From Negativicoccus succinicivorans (GTDB lineage: Bacteria; Bacillota; Negativicutes; Veillonellales; Negativicoccaceae), in assembly GCF_018373335.1 (NCBI RefSeq), contig NZ_JAHAHH010000060.1, forward strand, positions 1-7,882: 7,882 nt of DNA. The letters are read 5' to 3'. The notes below the pieces were generated by a model. That model worked only from the letters and a program-made list of their open reading frames with translations, was not told the origin of the DNA and did not search any database. Made by a program: the position numbers and the translations under genes. Positions 4,870 to 7,882 of this stretch are shown piece by piece; the first letter of the stretch is position 1; each line of letters starts with the position of its first letter.

Positions 4870-6774
4870 TTAATGTTGGTAGTGATCTTGCACAATTCGT
4901 AATACTTTTTCATCCGATAAATCTTTGACGTGATAATAGGTCGCCCCCATGGAAGATGCCAATTTTTTAGCGATTCCCATGCTGATGAAATCGGTTTCGG
5001 TATCAATGACCACCATGGCTGCTCCGGTACGACGTAACTTTTCTCCCAGTTCGATCGCCTCATCTACCGGGTTACCGCCCGAAAGCGAAGAGGTTGCCCG
5101 GCCGTCAGTTACTAAGAGAAATACCGGTCGTACTTCCGGATCCTGAAATTTCAATTGTGCAAGCACGGCAAGCGACATTTCAAGCGCAGCCGCCAACGGT
5201 GTTTTACCGCCCGTAGGTAATTCCTTCAGAGCTTTTTGTGCCAAATCAATACTACGCGTCACGGGCAATAAAAGTTCCGCCGTATTGCGCCGAAATGTTA
5301 TCAGACCTATGCGATCACGCTTTTGATAGGCTTCTTGTAAAAGGCCGTAAATGGCTCCTTTTACCGCTCCCATGCGATGCCTTGCTCCCATCGATCCCGA
5401 TGCATCCACACAAAACAAAAAAACGGTTCCGGTGCGTTTTTCACGCACCTTCTGACGTAAGTCATCCTTTTCGAGAGCAATGGCCAAGCCGTGTTTTTCT
5501 CGTTGCTTTTGGTACGGCGCGGCAGCACGAATGGTCGCATCTAACGCAAGGTCGGTCACCTCATGGGCCATCGGCACGGCGCGAATGTATCGTCCCTGTT
5601 TTAAATCCGTCTTCGTTCGCTGCCGTTTCCCCGAACCTTTACGCTTAAAACGATCCACATTCATAGTGACTTGCAGCTGTAACGCCGAAAACGCTTTATT
5701 GATATCTTCCCAAGTTTCCGGCGGCAGCGGCATTTGTGGATTCGGCGGCGTATCGGCTTCCTGGGAGTCGTCATCATTTGTATCAAAGTCGTTATCTTCC
5801 GGTAGATTGGATGGAGGCGGCGGTAATTCTTGTGCATCATTCTGCGGCGGTATATCCGCAGAATCCTCAGATTGATCCGGTGGTGGCGGTGGTTGTTGCT
5901 CCGGCTGTTCCTGTGGTGCATGTTCGGGTTGATGCATACGATGCGGCAACACAAAATACGCCGCTCGTTCCATGTCATCGGGAATCAAGAAATTGCGGCC
6001 GGCAAGAGCCGCTACCGCTTTCGTCGCTTCCAGTAAAATAATGTCCCCGCGATGACCGGCAAGCCACGCATTTTCACTATATACAGCCGCCAACTGCAGC
6101 ATAGGCGCCGGCACCTCCATTTGCGGAATGATGGCTTGTGCCGTCATTACTTTTTTGCGCAACTTTTCGGTTTCTTCTGCATAGCGTTTTACAAAGGCGA
6201 TGCGATCTTTTTCGTACGCTAAAACGCGACGAACAATCTCCTGTCGTTTGGCAGGATCGGTATCCGCCTGTGCATTGACAAACATCCCGAACCGATCCAA
6301 AAGCGCATCACTCAACGTTCCTTCTTCGGGGTTCATAGTGCCAATCAGCATAAAGTCTGTCGGGTGCGAATAGGAAAGTCCTTCGCGTTCGATTTTATTT
6401 TCATGCGTTTCATGAACCTGCAGGATCGCCGCCAAAAGGTCGCGCCGCAGAAGATTGATTTCATCGATGTATAAAATTTGTTGATCCGCATTAGCAAGCA
6501 AACCGGGCAAAAATATGCGTTTACCATCGGCTAGCGTTTTTTCCAAGTCAATATGACCGAAGACACGATCTTCCGTTGCGGAAAGCGGTAATTCCACCAA
6601 AGCTTGCTCAGTTAGTGCCATTGCGGAACGCAGCAGTGTGCTTTTCGCTGTCGCCTTAGTTCCGGAAATCAGCAAGCCTCCGATCTTCGGATTGACTAAA
6701 GCCAGGAGAATGGCTTCTTTTACATCATCCTGACCGACCACGGCAACAAACGGATAGATATAAGGATAGCTCAT
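4870..6774 (-). CDS. AAA+ / von Willebrand A chelatase subunit, BchD/ChlD (CobT-like) type
   Basis: This 634-residue protein resembles the D subunit of magnesium chelatase and CobN-type cobaltochelatase: an ATPase-vWA protein that joins the I-subunit ring to a large chelatase. An N-terminal AAA+ domain (about 1-280) has Walker A GTKATAKST (38-46), Walker B ILYIDEIN (100-107), sensor-1 GTMNPEEG (145-152) and an arginine-finger context LLDRFG (158-163). A Pro/Gln/Asp-rich linker follows (about 283-355). The C-terminal vWA domain has a complete MIDAS, DASGS (457-461), T525 and TDG (556-558). Unlike phototroph BchD, in which ATPase motifs are often degenerate, these look intact, so it may hydrolyse ATP. 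Its ATG overlaps the previous stop (ATGA), and with no clear Shine-Dalgarno translation is probably coupled. The chelatase partner is not in the window, so the metal and substrate are unknown and no gene symbol is given. Confidence 0.88.
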   Translation of the reverse strand: MSYPYIYPFVAVVGQDDVKEAILLALVNPKIGGLLISGTKATAKSTLLRSAMALTEQALVELPLSATEDRVFGHIDLEKTLADGKRIFLPGLLANADQQILYIDEINLLRRDLLAAILQVHETHENKIEREGLSYSHPTDFMLIGTMNPEEGTLSDALLDRFGMFVNAQADTDPAKRQEIVRRVLAYEKDRIAFVKRYAEETEKLRKKVMTAQAIIPQMEVPAPMLQLAAVYSENAWLAGHRGDIILLEATKAVAALAGRNFLIPDDMERAAYFVLPHRMHQPEHAPQEQPEQQPPPPPDQSEDSADIPPQNDAQELPPPPSNLPEDNDFDTNDDDSQEADTPPNPQMPLPPETWEDINKAFSALQLQVTMNVDRFKRKGSGKRQRTKTDLKQGRYIRAVPMAHEVTDLALDATIRAAAPYQKQREKHGLAIALEKDDLRQKVREKRTGTVFLFCVDASGSMGARHRMGAVKGAIYGLLQEAYQKRDRIGLITFRRNTAELLLPVTRSIDLAQKALKELPTGGKTPLAAALEMSLAVLAQLKFQDPEVRPVFLLVTDGRATSSLSGGNPVDEAIELGEKLRRTGAAMVVIDTETDFISMGIAKKLASSMGATYYHVKDLSDEKVLRIVQDHYQH

Positions 6775-7802
6775 GACGCTTGGCCGTTTAAAACCTGATC
6801 AATCACGGTAAAATCGATACCTGTTTCTTCAAACGGTTTACGGCGCATACGGTGCGGCAAAACAAGTTCGGCCGCTGCCTTCAAATCCGCCAATGTCACT
6901 TCGCTGCGACCATCAAAAGCGGCCATCGTCATTGCGGTTTTGAGCATCGTAATATCGGCTCGATGACCATCAACGTCTAACGCCACGGAAAGTTCTGCTG
7001 TTTTCGCCAGCGCTTCATCGGGAACTTGAACAGTAGGCAAAAGCACACGGGCACGGTGAATTTTTTTCTCCAATTGCTTTTGTTCTTCCGCGTATTCTTC
7101 CGCAAATTTTTCCGGATCCGCTTCATACGCCAGGCGACGTTTAATAACCTCTACACGTTGCTGCGCATCGTGTTCGCCAACAACTTCAACAGAAAGCCCG
7201 AAGCGATCCAATAGTTGCGGACGAATATCACCTTCTTCGGGGTTCATCGTACCGATTAAGACAAATTTAGCCGGGTGCGACATGGAAACGCCTTCGCGTT
7301 CTACGGTATTAACCCCCATTGCCGCGGCATCCAACAATACGTCAACAACATGATCATCCAGCAGATTGATTTCATCCACATACAAAATATTTCGATTAGC
7401 ATCTGCCAAAATGCCCGGCTCAAATTTCTTTTTGCCTTGCGAAATAGCATGTTCTAAATCCAATGTGCCCACTACACGATCTTCCGTCGCATTGACCGGC
7501 AATTCAACTACTTTCATGCGTGTTTCATAGGTTGCAAGAGTTTCGCCCGCAGCCTGCCGTTCCATACAGTCACTGCAGAAAAGCCCCGGTTCTTCCGGAT
7601 CACAACGGAACTCGCAATCTTTTACCGCATCAATCGGCGGCAAAACATCGGCCAATGCACGAACTGCAGTAGATTTTGCCGTACCTTTTTCTCCTTTAAT
7701 AAGAACTCCGCCGATCGCAGGGTTAATGGCATTTAAAAGCAACGCCTTTTTCATGCGTTCCTGGCCTACAATAGCAGTAAATGGGTAGTTTTGACGTTTC
7801 AT
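6771..7802 (-). CDS. AAA+ ATPase chelatase subunit, BchI/ChlI (CobS-like) type
   Basis: The 343-residue protein is the I-type AAA+ ATPase that forms a hexamer with the D subunit and drives metal insertion or removal by a CobN/ChlH-type partner. Motifs are Walker A GEKGTAKST (37-45), Walker B NILYVDEINLL (138-148), sensor-1 GTMNPEEG (184-191) and arginine finger LLDRFG (197-202). The helical lid contains HRADITMLKTA (280-290) and LPHRMRR (315-321). An insert has four cysteines, C63, C67, C76 and C79 (Cx3C-x8-Cx2C), a pattern I associate with cobaltochelatase-type members. The ATG at 7802 is preferred over an in-frame GTG at 7880 because AAAGGAG lies 7 nt upstream and the conserved NYPFTAIVGQE begins at residue 5. 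It overlaps the bchD-type gene by 4 nt. Its paralogy with that gene's N-terminus is evident from the shared motifs. Confidence 0.92.
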   Translation of the reverse strand: MKRQNYPFTAIVGQERMKKALLLNAINPAIGGVLIKGEKGTAKSTAVRALADVLPPIDAVKDCEFRCDPEEPGLFCSDCMERQAAGETLATYETRMKVVELPVNATEDRVVGTLDLEHAISQGKKKFEPGILADANRNILYVDEINLLDDHVVDVLLDAAAMGVNTVEREGVSMSHPAKFVLIGTMNPEEGDIRPQLLDRFGLSVEVVGEHDAQQRVEVIKRRLAYEADPEKFAEEYAEEQKQLEKKIHRARVLLPTVQVPDEALAKTAELSVALDVDGHRADITMLKTAMTMAAFDGRSEVTLADLKAAAELVLPHRMRRKPFEETGIDFTVIDQVLNGQAS

Positions 7803-7882
7803 ACGACAACTCCTTTGTGAATAATATCTTTCTGCTCTCGATGAATAAATATTTTCTTTAATATATTGTTTTTGATTCACTT
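7803..7882 (-). promoter_or_regulatory. AT-rich upstream segment of the bchI-type gene with Shine-Dalgarno
   Basis: AAAGGAG (7810-7816) is a strong Shine-Dalgarno 7 nt before the ATG at 7802. The remaining sequence to the window edge is AT-rich and includes TATATT near 7864-7859, a possible -10 whose -35 would lie outside. One minus-strand frame ends with TAA near 7859, so the tail of an upstream gene could also reach in; this cannot be decided here. Confidence 0.45.

Noticed and set aside
4631..4873. 80-codon plus-strand open frame in the chlD-exbB gap
   Set aside because: It has no Shine-Dalgarno, runs through the terminator stem into the chlD stop, and resembles no protein family I know. 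It is treated as a by-product of the inverted-repeat element.
5661..5978. 105-codon minus-strand frame and several plus-strand frames inside the bchD-type gene
   Set aside because: These are shadow frames created by the Pro/Gln/Asp-rich linker codons; the domain-bearing frame explains the region.
7803..7880. Longer bchI-type product starting at GTG 7880 (26 extra residues)
   Set aside because: The extension is AT-rich and low in conservation, with no visible Shine-Dalgarno, whereas ATG 7802 has AAAGGAG at good spacing and aligns with the family start.

Overview
All genes in this window lie on the minus strand, so the biological order runs from high to low coordinates. They form three blocks: (1) an AAA+ chelatase motor pair, bchI/chlI-like then bchD/chlD-like (7802-4870), closed by an intrinsic terminator; (2) exbB-exbD-tonB (4472-2644), the inner-membrane energy module for TonB-dependent outer-membrane uptake; (3) cbiK-cbiL-cbiA (2411-1), early and middle steps of the oxygen-independent cobalamin pathway, with cbiA cut by the window edge.

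The organism is most likely an anaerobic diderm bacterium. TonB/ExbBD implies an outer membrane, while CbiK and CbiL are anaerobic-route enzymes. Shine-Dalgarno sites are strong and Firmicute-like (AAGGAG, GGAGGG) and GC looks to be in the mid-40s by eye. That combination points to Negativicutes (Veillonella/Megasphaera/Dialister-type Firmicutes), but this is inference; no rRNA or other marker is present.

The genes make sense as a tetrapyrrole/cobalt locus. TonB-ExbB-ExbD would power import of a corrinoid, haem or metal chelate through a receptor not in the window. CbiK inserts Co2+ into sirohydrochlorin, CbiL methylates C-20, and CbiA amidates the a and c side chains. The BchI/BchD pair normally drives a large CobN/ChlH-type (de)chelatase, which is absent here. 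Since CbiK already gives ATP-independent cobalt insertion, the AAA+ pair may act on something else, possibly an imported tetrapyrrole.

Two non-coding regions stand out. The 232-nt gap before cbiK can fold on the transcribed strand into nested helices closed by a 9-bp long-range helix that ends just upstream of the cbiK Shine-Dalgarno; it does not match the cobalamin riboswitch core and is the best candidate for an undescribed regulatory RNA. The 397-nt gap between chlD and exbB holds a terminator, a roughly 170-bp imperfect inverted-repeat element, an AT-rich promoter-like stretch and a Fur-box-like palindrome. No tRNA, rRNA, CRISPR array, transposase or integrase was seen.
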